Assembly (NCBI RefSeq): GCF_008704935.1 | Contig: NZ_CP023692.1 | Coordinates: forward strand, 5,485,001 to 5,549,000 | Length of the DNA: 64,000 nt | Direction of reading: 5' to 3' | Source of the DNA: Streptomyces vinaceus | Lineage (GTDB): Bacteria; Actinomycetota; Actinomycetes; Streptomycetales; Streptomycetaceae | Part shown: positions 8,221-15,661 of the stretch, piece by piece | Position numbering within the stretch: the stretch's first letter is position 1 | Layout of the letters: every line of letters begins with the position of its first letter | Translations under genes and position numbers: made by a program | Notes under the pieces: model-generated | Told to the model about the DNA's origin: nothing | Database searches by the model: none | What the model saw: the letters and a program-made list of their open reading frames with translations, nothing else

Positions 8221-8961
8221 TCAGGCCCGCACTTCCCGGTCGCGCAGCCCCTTCGGGTCGATCACCTCGCGGATCAGCCGCAGCTCCTCGGCGGTCGGCT
8301 CCCGCGTGTACGGGACCTCGGCGGGGAGCGCCAGCTCGAACCCGGTGGCCGCCCGGACCTGTTCCACGGTGACGCCCGGGTGCAGGGAGGCCAGCCGCAT
8401 CGAGTGGTCCGGGCCCTCGAAGTCGAAGACGCCGAGATCGCTGACCACGCGCGGGAGCCGGTGGAAGCGGGTCACCCCGGCCGCCGCCGCCCGGTCGTGG
8501 CCCACCCCGCTCACCATGTCGACCCGCTCGACGAACACCCGCGCCGAATGCCGAGGGATCCAGTAACTCACCGGATTGTTAAGCGTGTTGACGGGCGCGC
8601 CGCGCACTCCGAGGAGCTGGCGGGTGGGCCGGGCCCAGTCGCCGATGCAGGAGATGTTCTGGTTGCCGAACCGGTCGATCTGGCTCGCGCCCATCATCAC
8701 GTGCCGCCGCCCGCCGGTGACCATCGCCAGGTGGCGCCGGTACGGGAGCCAGCCCTCCGTCTCCCCGTCGAGACCGACGAGCAGCGCCTCGCCGTCGGTC
8801 AGCAGGAGGTCGGGGGAGAAGGTCCGCTTCGCCAGCCGGGCCCCGAAGGACGGGATCAGCCCCATCGGACTGGCCAGCACCTCCCCGTTTCCGCGCCAGG
8901 CCTCGGCGCAGGCGATCACGCAGTACTCCGCGCGGCCGGCGGTGGTGGTCGGGCTGCTCAA
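8221..8961 (-). CDS. ipdB: CoA-transferase family subunit beta, IpdB-like
   Basis: CoA-transferase-fold subunit of 246 aa. Visible features are GASQIDRFGNQN and DLGVFDFEG. The TTG at 8961 overlaps the ipdA stop as TTGA; the next in-frame ATG would delete about 30 residues of the conserved N-terminus. IpdA and IpdB form a heteromeric hydrolase that opens the last steroid ring (ring C), a use of this fold unlike classical CoA transfer. Tight coupling to ipdA supports a 1:1 complex. Confidence 0.88.
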   Translation of the reverse strand: MSSPTTTAGRAEYCVIACAEAWRGNGEVLASPMGLIPSFGARLAKRTFSPDLLLTDGEALLVGLDGETEGWLPYRRHLAMVTGGRRHVMMGASQIDRFGNQNISCIGDWARPTRQLLGVRGAPVNTLNNPVSYWIPRHSARVFVERVDMVSGVGHDRAAAAGVTRFHRLPRVVSDLGVFDFEGPDHSMRLASLHPGVTVEQVRAATGFELALPAEVPYTREPTAEELRLIREVIDPKGLRDREVRA

Positions 8962-9809
8962 CGCTCCTCCTCGTGCCAGGCCTGGACGGCCGACTGGTAG
9001 GCCTGCTCGCTGCCGCCGGAGAGGAAGCGGGCGCGGAACTCCGGCCAGGGGGTGGCCGCGTACAGCTTCTGGAAGGCCTCGTCGCGCCCGTAGTCGGGGA
9101 CGCAGGAGGTGAAGTGCGCTCCGTTCGGGGTCTCGACGACGCCCGTGACGGAGTGCCGGCTGACCAGCAGGGACTGCGGGGGGCCGGCCTTGGCGAGTTC
9201 GGCGGTCTCCACGAGCTGCTCGCAGGAGACGTACGCGGCGTCCGCGGCCTCGCAGAACAGGTCGTCGAAGTACGGGTCCGGGCCCAGGTACTGGGCGTTG
9301 CCGAGGCGGTCGGCGCGGTTGAGGTGGACGAGGGCGGCGTCCATGCGCAGGGCGGGGACGGCGACGAACTCCTCGCCGTCGGCGTAGGGGGAGGTGACGG
9401 TGCGCAGCTCCGGATTGACCCGCATGACGTCGGAGCCGAGGCCGGCCCGGACGGGGAGGAAGGGCAGCCGGTTCGCGGCCGCGTGCAGGCCCCACATGAA
9501 CATGGCCTCGTCGTACTCGGTGAGGGTGAGGGCGCCGCTCTCGCGGGCGGCCCGGAAGTGCGGCTCCAGCGGGATCGAGTCGAGGGTGGCGAAGGGGGCG
9601 ACGAGGCGGCGGATCCGGCCGGCGGCCGCGAGCACGCCGACGTCGGGGCCGCCGTACGAGACCACGGTGAGATCGGTGATCTCGCTGCGGAGCAGTGCCC
9701 GCACCAGGGCCATGGGCTTGCGCCGCGAACCCCAGCCGCCGATGCCCAGCGTCATCCCGCTGCGCAGTCGCCCGACCACCTCTTCGGGGGTCATCGTCTT
9801 GTCGGTCAT
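8958..9809 (-). CDS. ipdA: CoA-transferase family subunit alpha, IpdA-like
   Basis: Subunit of 283 aa with the Gly-rich GMTLGIGGWGSRRKP near the N-terminus, as in CoA-transferase alpha chains. Its start overlaps the echA20 stop as ATGA and its stop overlaps the ipdB start as TTGA, so the three are probably translated together. IpdAB hydrolyses the ring-C carbon-carbon bond of a cyclic 1,3-diketone-type CoA thioester in HIP degradation. The specific role is inferred from order and family. Confidence 0.88.
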   Translation of the reverse strand: MTDKTMTPEEVVGRLRSGMTLGIGGWGSRRKPMALVRALLRSEITDLTVVSYGGPDVGVLAAAGRIRRLVAPFATLDSIPLEPHFRAARESGALTLTEYDEAMFMWGLHAAANRLPFLPVRAGLGSDVMRVNPELRTVTSPYADGEEFVAVPALRMDAALVHLNRADRLGNAQYLGPDPYFDDLFCEAADAAYVSCEQLVETAELAKAGPPQSLLVSRHSVTGVVETPNGAHFTSCVPDYGRDEAFQKLYAATPWPEFRARFLSGGSEQAYQSAVQAWHEEER

Positions 9810-10579
9810 GAGTGCTCCTTCCCCGCGGACGCCGGCGCCGCCGGCCCTCCGAAGGTGTCGCGGACCCGGTCGGCGACCCCGCTGAGGTTCGCCTCGAAGG
9901 TGAACCCCTGCTCGAAGCGGTAGCTGCGCCGCACGTCGACGGGGTCGATGCCGTTGATGGCCGCCTTGGCCAGCCGGATCAGGTAGCCGTCCTTCCGCGC
10001 GATCTCGGCGGCCAGTTCCAGCGCCGCGTCCCGCAGCTCCGCGCGCGGCACCACCTTCCACACCGAGCCGTGCGCGTGCAGTTCGGCGGCGCTCGCGGTG
10101 CGGGAGGTGTAGTAGAGGGCGCGCATCAGGTGCTGCGGGACGAGCCGGGCCAGGTGGGTGGCGGCGCCGAGGGCGCCCCGGTCGAGCTCGGGGAGTCCGA
10201 AGCTCGCGTCCTCGCTGGCCACGATCGCGTCGGCGTTGCCGACGAGTCCGATGCCGCCGCCCAGGCAGAACCCGTGGACGGCCGCGACGACGGGCACCTC
10301 GCACTCGTACACGGCGGCGAAGGCCTCGTAGCAGCCGCGGTTCGCGCCGATGAGGGCCCCGTGGCCGGTGTCGCGCTGCATCTCCTTGATGTCCACGCCG
10401 GCGTTGAAGCCGCGGCCCTCGGCGGCCAGTACGACGCAGCGGGTGGCGGGGTCGCGGCCGGCGGCGCGCAGGGCGTCGGCGAGCTCGTACCAGCCCTGTA
10501 CGGGAAGGGCGTTGACGGGTGGGAAGTCGACCGTGACGAGTGCGATGCCCTTGCCGGGGCTTGAGGTGGAGACACCCAT
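9806..10579 (-). CDS. echA20: Enoyl-CoA hydratase/isomerase family protein, EchA20-like
   Basis: Crotonase-fold protein of 257 aa. The oxyanion-hole segments are EGRGFNAGVDIKEM and HGFCLGGGIGLVGNAD, and the following DASFGLPELDRGA is typical. In mycobacteria EchA20 opens steroid ring D by hydrolysis. ATG 10579 is preferred because the in-frame ATG at 10609 lies inside the predicted operator; GGAAAGG lies about 16 nt upstream of 10579. It heads the echA20-ipdABC operon and is divergent from an SDR. Confidence 0.87.
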   Translation of the reverse strand: MGVSTSSPGKGIALVTVDFPPVNALPVQGWYELADALRAAGRDPATRCVVLAAEGRGFNAGVDIKEMQRDTGHGALIGANRGCYEAFAAVYECEVPVVAAVHGFCLGGGIGLVGNADAIVASEDASFGLPELDRGALGAATHLARLVPQHLMRALYYTSRTASAAELHAHGSVWKVVPRAELRDAALELAAEIARKDGYLIRLAKAAINGIDPVDVRRSYRFEQGFTFEANLSGVADRVRDTFGGPAAPASAGKEHS

Positions 10580-10598
10580 GGGAGGATCAGCTACCTTT

Positions 10599-10620
10599 CC
10601 ACCAAACATTTGTTAGGTGG
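10599..10620. promoter_or_regulatory. Predicted KstR2 operator B
   Basis: A 22-bp palindrome broken only at positions 6/17 and the central pair, in the 56-bp gap between echA20 (-) and an SDR (+). It lies 19 bp and 15 bp from the two starts. Read on the minus strand, the core CCTAACAAATGTTTGGT matches operator A in all but one base. One site would control both divergent transcripts. Confidence 0.78.
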
Positions 10621-10635
10621 GGAAGGTAGCAGCCT

Positions 10636-11400
10636 ATGGAGCTCGACGGGAGGGTCGTCGTCGTCACCGGCGGAACCCGCGGCGTCGGCGCCGGGATCGC
10701 CCGGTCGTTCCTGCGGGCGGGCGCCGAAGTCGTCGTCTGCGCCCGCCGCCCGCCGCGGGAGCCGGTCGCCGCGGACGGCCGTACGGCCTCGTTCACCGCC
10801 CTGGACCTGCGCGATCCGGCCGCCGTCGAGGAGTTCTTCGGGGCGGTGGAGCACCGGTACGGGCGGCTCGACTGCCTGGTCAACAACGCCGGGGGGACCC
10901 CGTACCGGCTGCTGGGGGAGGGCGAGGCCGAGCGGCACGCGCGGGTCGTCGAGCTGAACCTGCTCGCGCCGATGACGGCCTCGCTGGCCGCGTACCCGCG
11001 CCTGCGCGACAGCCGGGGCTCGGTGGTGATGATCGGCAGCGTCAGCGGGACCCGGCCATCGCCCGGGACGGCCGCGTACGGGGCGGCGAAGGCGGGACTG
11101 GAGAACCTGGCCCGGTCCATGGCCGTGGAGTGGGCGCCCGAGGTACGGGTGAACTCGCTGGTCCTGGGCATGGTGCGGACCGAACTGGCCCATCTCCACT
11201 ACGGGGACGAGGCGGGGATCGACGCCGTCGCGGCGACGGTTCCGCTGGGCAGACTTGCCGATCCCTCGGACGTCGGGGCGGCGGCGGTGTTTCTTGCCTC
11301 GGGCCGGGCGGGGTATGTGAGCGGGGCGAGCCTGCTCCTGCACGGCGGCGGGGAGCGCCCTGCGTTTCTGGATGCGGCAACGGTCAACAAGGAGAGTTGA
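10636..11400 (+). CDS. Short-chain dehydrogenase (Rv3549c-like)
   Basis: SDR of 254 aa with TGGTRGVGAGI at about residues 11-21, VNNAGG, and the catalytic Ser and YGAAK (Tyr about 152, Lys about 156). Separated by 1 bp from the next SDR. The pair occupies the place of Rv3549c and Rv3548c next to echA20 in the mycobacterial KstR2 regulon. The precise steroid intermediate is unknown to me. Confidence 0.87.
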   Translation: MELDGRVVVVTGGTRGVGAGIARSFLRAGAEVVVCARRPPREPVAADGRTASFTALDLRDPAAVEEFFGAVEHRYGRLDCLVNNAGGTPYRLLGEGEAERHARVVELNLLAPMTASLAAYPRLRDSRGSVVMIGSVSGTRPSPGTAAYGAAKAGLENLARSMAVEWAPEVRVNSLVLGMVRTELAHLHYGDEAGIDAVAATVPLGRLADPSDVGAAAVFLASGRAGYVSGASLLLHGGGERPAFLDAATVNKES

Positions 11401-11401
11401 G

Positions 11402-12310
11402 ATGGGACTTGCCGAGGGTCGTGTGGTCATCGTGACGGGCGCCGGTCGGGGGCTGGGCCGGGCCCACGCGCTGGCCTTCGCGGCGGAGGGGGCCAAGGTC
11501 GTCGTCAACGACCTCGGGGTGGGCCTCGACGGGCAGCCGGGGGAGGACAGCCCGGCCGGGCGGGTGGTCGCCGAGATCCGGGCGCTGGGCGGCCAGGCGG
11601 TGGCCCACGGCGAGGACATCGCCTCCCCGGAGGGAGCGTCCTCCCTGGTCGGGGCGGCGCTGACGGCGTTCGGCCGGCTGGACACGCTGGTCAACAACGC
11701 CGGGTTCCTGCGGGACCGGATGCTGGTGAACCTGGAGGAGGCGGACTGGGACGCGGTGATGCGGGTGCACCTCAAGGGGCACTTCCTGCCGCTGAAGTAC
11801 GCGGCGGCGCACTGGCGGGCGCAGGCGAAGGCGGGCCGCGCGGTGGCCGCGCGGGTGGTCAACACCTCCTCGGGGGCGGGGCTGCTGGGCTCGGTCGGGC
11901 AGGGCAACTACAGCGCCGCCAAGGCCGGCATCCTCGGCATGACGCTGGTCGCGGCGGCGGAGATGGGCCGGTACGGGGTCCAGGTCAACGCGATCGCCCC
12001 GGCGGCGCGGACCCGGATGACGGAGCGGACGTTCGCGGAGACGATGACGGAGCCGGGGGCGGGCGCCTTCGACGCGATGGCCCCGGAGAACGTCTCGCCG
12101 CTGGTGGTGTGGCTGGGTTCGGACGCCTCGGCGGGGGTCACGGGCAGGGTCTTCGAGGCGGAGGGCGGCCGGATCACGGTGATGGAGGGCTGGCGCCCGG
12201 GCCCGACGGCGGACCGCGGAGCCCGCTGGACCCCGACGGAGGCGGGCGAGGCGGCGACGAAACTCCTCGCGGAATGCGAACCCCCGCACCCGGTCTACGG
12301 GGCGCAGTAG
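11402..12310 (+). CDS. Short-chain dehydrogenase (Rv3548c-like)
   Basis: SDR of 302 aa with TGAGRGLGRAHA near residue 13, VNNAGFLRDRM, Ser in NTSSGAGLLGS and YSAAK. The longer C-terminus and the FLRDRM stretch resemble the multifunctional-enzyme-type hydroxyacyl-CoA dehydrogenases, and the length fits Rv3548c (about 304 aa). GGAGA precedes the ATG within the upstream gene's last codons. A beta-oxidation-like ketoreduction in the HIP pathway is the best inference. Confidence 0.87.
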   Translation: MGLAEGRVVIVTGAGRGLGRAHALAFAAEGAKVVVNDLGVGLDGQPGEDSPAGRVVAEIRALGGQAVAHGEDIASPEGASSLVGAALTAFGRLDTLVNNAGFLRDRMLVNLEEADWDAVMRVHLKGHFLPLKYAAAHWRAQAKAGRAVAARVVNTSSGAGLLGSVGQGNYSAAKAGILGMTLVAAAEMGRYGVQVNAIAPAARTRMTERTFAETMTEPGAGAFDAMAPENVSPLVVWLGSDASAGVTGRVFEAEGGRITVMEGWRPGPTADRGARWTPTEAGEAATKLLAECEPPHPVYGAQ

Positions 12311-12434
12311 CCGGCCGCGCGGACAGCCCGTACTCGTCCGCCGCCCGCGGCCGCGCTCCACAGCGCGGCCGCGGGCGGCGACCTGCGGTTTTGCCTGGAC
12401 GGGCCCGCCTCTCCCCGGCCGGGCGGCCGGCCGC

Positions 12435-12751
12435 AGGGACGTCCTGCTCACGACCGTGTGCGCCGCGCTGGCCGCGGTCGCGGCCGGCTAAGTCTTCGCC
12501 GCGTACGTCGGCATCAGCGCCCGTGCGGGGGCGGACATGGACGAGGGCTTCGCGTTCGCCTCCCAGGAGCACCTGAGCCGGTCCTGCTCCAGCAGTACGC
12601 CGCGCTGCGCTACCGCTCGGCGGCCGACCTCGACGCCTACCTGGACGCGGTGACGCCGGGCGTGGCCGGAGACGTCCTGAACGTCGTGGCGGCCGCGGCG
12701 GCCGCCCACTTCGCCGTCCGCCTGCACCGCATGCAGGCGAGCGGTGCCTAG
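12435..12751 (+). pseudogene. Decayed small membrane-protein gene
   Basis: Reading in phase from 12435 gives a hydrophobic segment (DVLLTTVCAALAAVAAG), an in-frame TAA at 12489, then VFAAYVGISARAGADMDEG and FASQEHLS. A one-base shift near 12575 is needed to continue into VLLQQYAALRYRSAADLDAY and a C-terminus ending MQASGA at 12751. GC3-rich codon use continues across both breaks, so this looks like one gene of about 100 codons disabled by a stop and a frameshift. I do not recognise the family. Confidence 0.45.
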
Positions 12752-12820
12752 TCGGCCGGCTGCGCCGAGGACCTGACGGTGCCCGGCGACCGGGACCGGT
12801 CGGTGGGTCATGACGCAGGA

Positions 12821-12856
12821 ACGGCCCCGGCCCCCTGGCGGGGGGGTCGGGGCCGT
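12821..12856. terminator. GC-rich hairpin
   Basis: ACGGCCCCG and GGGGCCGT arms with an inner CCCCC/GGGGG pair form a long imperfect stem. It lies downstream of the SDR/pseudogene stretch and 148 bp beyond the metallopeptidase stop, so it can end transcripts from either side. Confidence 0.7.
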
Positions 12857-13003
12857 ACCGTCACTCGTGCGATGGGATAGGACTACCCATGCCGGTCGCG
12901 CTTTGAACCGCTCTCAGCCCCACAACTTGTCCCTTCTCGGCCCGGATACTTGCGCCCCGTCGACGCCGCGCTCGCGCCGCGCCCGCGTCCGGCCGGCGCC
13001 CGC

Positions 13004-13894
13004 TCAGGTGTCGCAGTCCAGCACCGTGCGGCACAGCCCGCACCGGGCGCGCACCGGCCCGCGCACCGGCAGCCGCAGCCGCTGCCCGCACACCGGGCAC
13101 GGGAAGCTCACCCGCGCGTCCCCCGCCGGATCCCGTTCGAAGCGGTACGGGGCCCCCGGCGCGGCGGTGCCCGCCCGCCGGTCCCGGGTGTAGCGCCGCC
13201 GCTCCGCCCGGTCGGCGGCCGCCAGCGGGGCCCGGCGCAGCTCCCGCTGGGCGAGCGCGCGGCCGCGCACGTACGCCTCGTACGCCTGCGGGCTGGTGAA
13301 CCAGGGGGACGGGTCCTCGCCGAGCAGCAGGCCGCGCCGGGCCAGGACGTAGCCGAACTCCTCGGGGGTGAGGTAGCCGAGCTTCTGGTGGGTGAGCTCG
13401 TCCTGGCGGTAGGCGTCGAGGAGCAGCCAGCCGGCCCCGAGGTAGGCGGCGGCGGTGTCGGTGAGGATCTCGTTGTCGGCGGTGAGGGGGAAGCGCAGGT
13501 CCAGCCGGTGCAGCAGGACGTGCGTGACCTCGTGGGCGAGGGCGGCGGCCAGATCGCGGCGGTGGGTGCGGAAGCGGTCGTTGACCTCGATGAAGTACTC
13601 GGGCCCGGCGGTCAGTTCGACGGTGGCCGCCTGCTCCATCGCCCCGAAGCAGACCACCATCCGGGCGTCGGGCAGCCGCAGCGCGCGCACGATCGCGGAG
13701 GCCACGCGGTGCGCGCCGAGGTGGAGGTCCTCGTCGGCGCCGAAGGCGGCGTCGGCGGGGGAGAAGCTCGTGTCGTAGGTGCGGATCCCCTCGTAGGAGA
13801 GCCGCCGGAAGAGGGCGGTGATCGCCGCGCGGACGGTGTCGAGATGCGGAAATCCGTGCTCGACGGGGCTGGCGCGCCGGCCGTTCCACGTCAT
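13004..13894 (-). CDS. Zinc-metallopeptidase-like protein with C-terminal zinc ribbon
   Basis: Protein of 296 aa with a zincin motif HEVTHVLLH near residue 120, then a Glu-containing helix (DNEILTDTAAAYLG), and a C-terminal four-Cys ribbon CPVCGQ...CGLC at about residues 270-290. The N-terminal half has no signal peptide, so it is probably cytoplasmic. I do not recognise a named family; an HExxH domain plus a rubredoxin-like knuckle could be a peptidase or a metal-bound scaffold. Divergent from the trypsin gene across a palindrome. Motifs are certain, function is not. Confidence 0.75.
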   Translation of the reverse strand: MTWNGRRASPVEHGFPHLDTVRAAITALFRRLSYEGIRTYDTSFSPADAAFGADEDLHLGAHRVASAIVRALRLPDARMVVCFGAMEQAATVELTAGPEYFIEVNDRFRTHRRDLAAALAHEVTHVLLHRLDLRFPLTADNEILTDTAAAYLGAGWLLLDAYRQDELTHQKLGYLTPEEFGYVLARRGLLLGEDPSPWFTSPQAYEAYVRGRALAQRELRRAPLAAADRAERRRYTRDRRAGTAAPGAPYRFERDPAGDARVSFPCPVCGQRLRLPVRGPVRARCGLCRTVLDCDT

Positions 13895-13956
13895 GGCGCC
13901 CCCCGGACCGCACGTTGTCCGAAAACGCGTTCTTGATGTCCGGTCAGAGGCGGGTG

Positions 13957-13972
13957 TGACATGTACGTGTCA
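13957..13972. promoter_or_regulatory. Palindrome in the metallopeptidase/trypsin divergent promoter
   Basis: TGACATGTACGTGTCA matches its reverse complement at 14 of 16 bases. It lies 63 bp from the metallopeptidase ATG and 54 bp from the trypsin ATG. Short GGGTG/CACCC arms flank it. Likely an operator; the regulator is unknown. Confidence 0.5.
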
Positions 13973-14025
13973 TTCACCCGATGACGCGCACGGCCCAACC
14001 CCCCACGAAAGGCAGTGTGTCGACC

Positions 14026-14799
14026 ATGTCCACCCTTGCCGCACTCCTCAGGCGCACCCTCGCCGTCGGCGCGGTGGCGCTCGCCGCCGTCAGCCTCCAG
14101 CCCGGCGCGGCCAACGCCTCCCAGGCACCCGTCGTCGGCGGCACCCGCGCCGCCCAGGGCGAGTTCCCGTTCATGGTCCGCCTCTCCATGGGCTGCGGCG
14201 GAGCCCTCTACACCCAGCAGATCGTCCTCACCGCCGCCCACTGCGTGAACGGCTCCGGCAACAACACCTCCATCACCGCCACCGCCGGAGTCGTCGACCT
14301 CAACAGCTCCAGCGCCATCAAGGTCAAGTCCACCAAGGTCCTCCAGGCCCCCGGCTACAACGGCAAGGGCAAGGACTGGGCCCTCATCAAGCTCGCCAAG
14401 CCGATCAACCTGCCCACCCTCAAGATCGCCGACACCAAGGCCTTCGACAACGGCACCTTCACCGTCGCCGGCTGGGGCGCCACCCGCGAGGGCGGCGGCC
14501 AGCAGCGGTACCTGATGAAGGCCACCGTCCCCTTCGTCTCCGACGCCAGCTGTCAGAGCTCCTACGGCAGCGACCTCGTCCCCGGCGAGGAGATCTGCGC
14601 CGGACTGCCCCAGGGCGGCGTGGACACCTGCCAGGGCGACTCCGGCGGCCCCATGTTCCGCCGCGACAACAACAACGCCTGGATCCAGGTCGGCATCGTC
14701 AGCTGGGGCGAGGGCTGCGCCCGGCCCAACTTCCCCGGCGTCTACACCGAGGTCTCGACCTTCGCCACGGCCATCCAGAACGCGGCCGCGACCCTCTGA
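14026..14799 (+). CDS. Secreted trypsin-like serine protease (S1)
   Basis: Family S1 protease of 257 aa, close in design to S. griseus trypsin. A signal peptide and short pro-region precede the mature start VVGGTRAAQGEFPF. The catalytic triad is His in LTAAHC, Asp in DWALIKL and Ser in GDSGGP. The S1-pocket Asp six residues before Ser (DTCQGDS) predicts cleavage after Lys/Arg. GTG 14017 is an alternative start; GAAAGG lies 4 nt from it and 13 nt from ATG 14026. A strong hairpin follows. Confidence 0.93.
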   Translation: MSTLAALLRRTLAVGAVALAAVSLQPGAANASQAPVVGGTRAAQGEFPFMVRLSMGCGGALYTQQIVLTAAHCVNGSGNNTSITATAGVVDLNSSSAIKVKSTKVLQAPGYNGKGKDWALIKLAKPINLPTLKIADTKAFDNGTFTVAGWGATREGGGQQRYLMKATVPFVSDASCQSSYGSDLVPGEEICAGLPQGGVDTCQGDSGGPMFRRDNNNAWIQVGIVSWGEGCARPNFPGVYTEVSTFATAIQNAAATL

Positions 14800-14818
14800 C
14801 CCCTCCGACCCCCGCGCT

Positions 14819-14857
14819 TCGTCCTTCCGGCCGAGCACACCGGAGCCGGAAGGACGA
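14819..14857. terminator. Terminator after the trypsin gene
   Basis: Perfect 13-bp stem TCGTCCTTCCGGC with its complement and a 13-nt loop, 20 bp after the stop codon. Confidence 0.8.
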
Positions 14858-15004
14858 GGCCCCGGGCCCCGTACGTCCGTAAGGTCGGCCGCAGTGGCCC
14901 GCGGCCGACACCCCGCCGGCCCGGCCCCGCCCGGTTGCGGGCCGGCCCGCCCGCCGGTCCCATGGGAGGGCACGGACAGCGGGCGACAGTGGGGCAGGCA
15001 GCGC

Positions 15005-15661
15005 ATGGCGATCAGAGTGGTCATCGCCGACGACCAGGAGATGGTCAGGACCGGATTCCGGATGATCCTCGAAAGCCAGCCGGACATCGAGGTCGTCGCC
15101 GACGCCCCCGACGGCGAGGCCGCGCTCGCGGCCGTCGCCGCACACCGGCCGGACGTCCTCCTCCTCGACATCCGCATGCCGAAGCTGGACGGGCTCGAAG
15201 TCACCCGGCGCCTCGCCGACCGGGACGGTCCGCGCATCGTGATCGTCACCACCTTCGACCTCGACGAGTACGTCCACGCCGCGCTCCACGGAGGAGCATC
15301 GGGGTTCCTCCTCAAAGACGCCAGCCCCGCGATGCTGGTTGAGGCGGTCCGCGCGGCGGCCGTCGGCGATTCCCTCGTCTCGCCCGCCATCACCGTACGG
15401 CTGCTGCGCGAAATGGCCCCCCGGGCCTCCGCCGCCCAAAGCACCCGCCGCCCCACCGAGCCCCTGACCGAGCGGGAACAGGACGTCGTACGGTGCGTGG
15501 CGCGCGGCCGGACGAACGCCGAGATCGCCGGAGAGCTGTTCGTCTCCCTGTCCACCGTCAAAACCCACCTGGCCAACGTCCAGACCAAACTCGACGCCCG
15601 CAACCGCGTGGAGATCGCCGCCTGGGCCTGGGAGTCCGGCCTGGCCGCGCCCCCGACGTGA
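15005..15661 (+). CDS. NarL/LuxR-family response regulator
   Basis: Response regulator of 218 aa. The receiver domain has acidic pocket DDQ (9-11), phosphoacceptor Asp55 (LLLDIRMP) and a conserved TTF/K pair. A LuxR-type HTH follows at about 155-205 (LTEREQDVV, NAEIAGELFVSLSTVKTHL). Its stop overlaps the GTG of the histidine kinase as GTGA. Target genes are unknown; the secreted trypsin just upstream is one candidate by position. Confidence 0.93.
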   Translation: MAIRVVIADDQEMVRTGFRMILESQPDIEVVADAPDGEAALAAVAAHRPDVLLLDIRMPKLDGLEVTRRLADRDGPRIVIVTTFDLDEYVHAALHGGASGFLLKDASPAMLVEAVRAAAVGDSLVSPAITVRLLREMAPRASAAQSTRRPTEPLTEREQDVVRCVARGRTNAEIAGELFVSLSTVKTHLANVQTKLDARNRVEIAAWAWESGLAAPPT

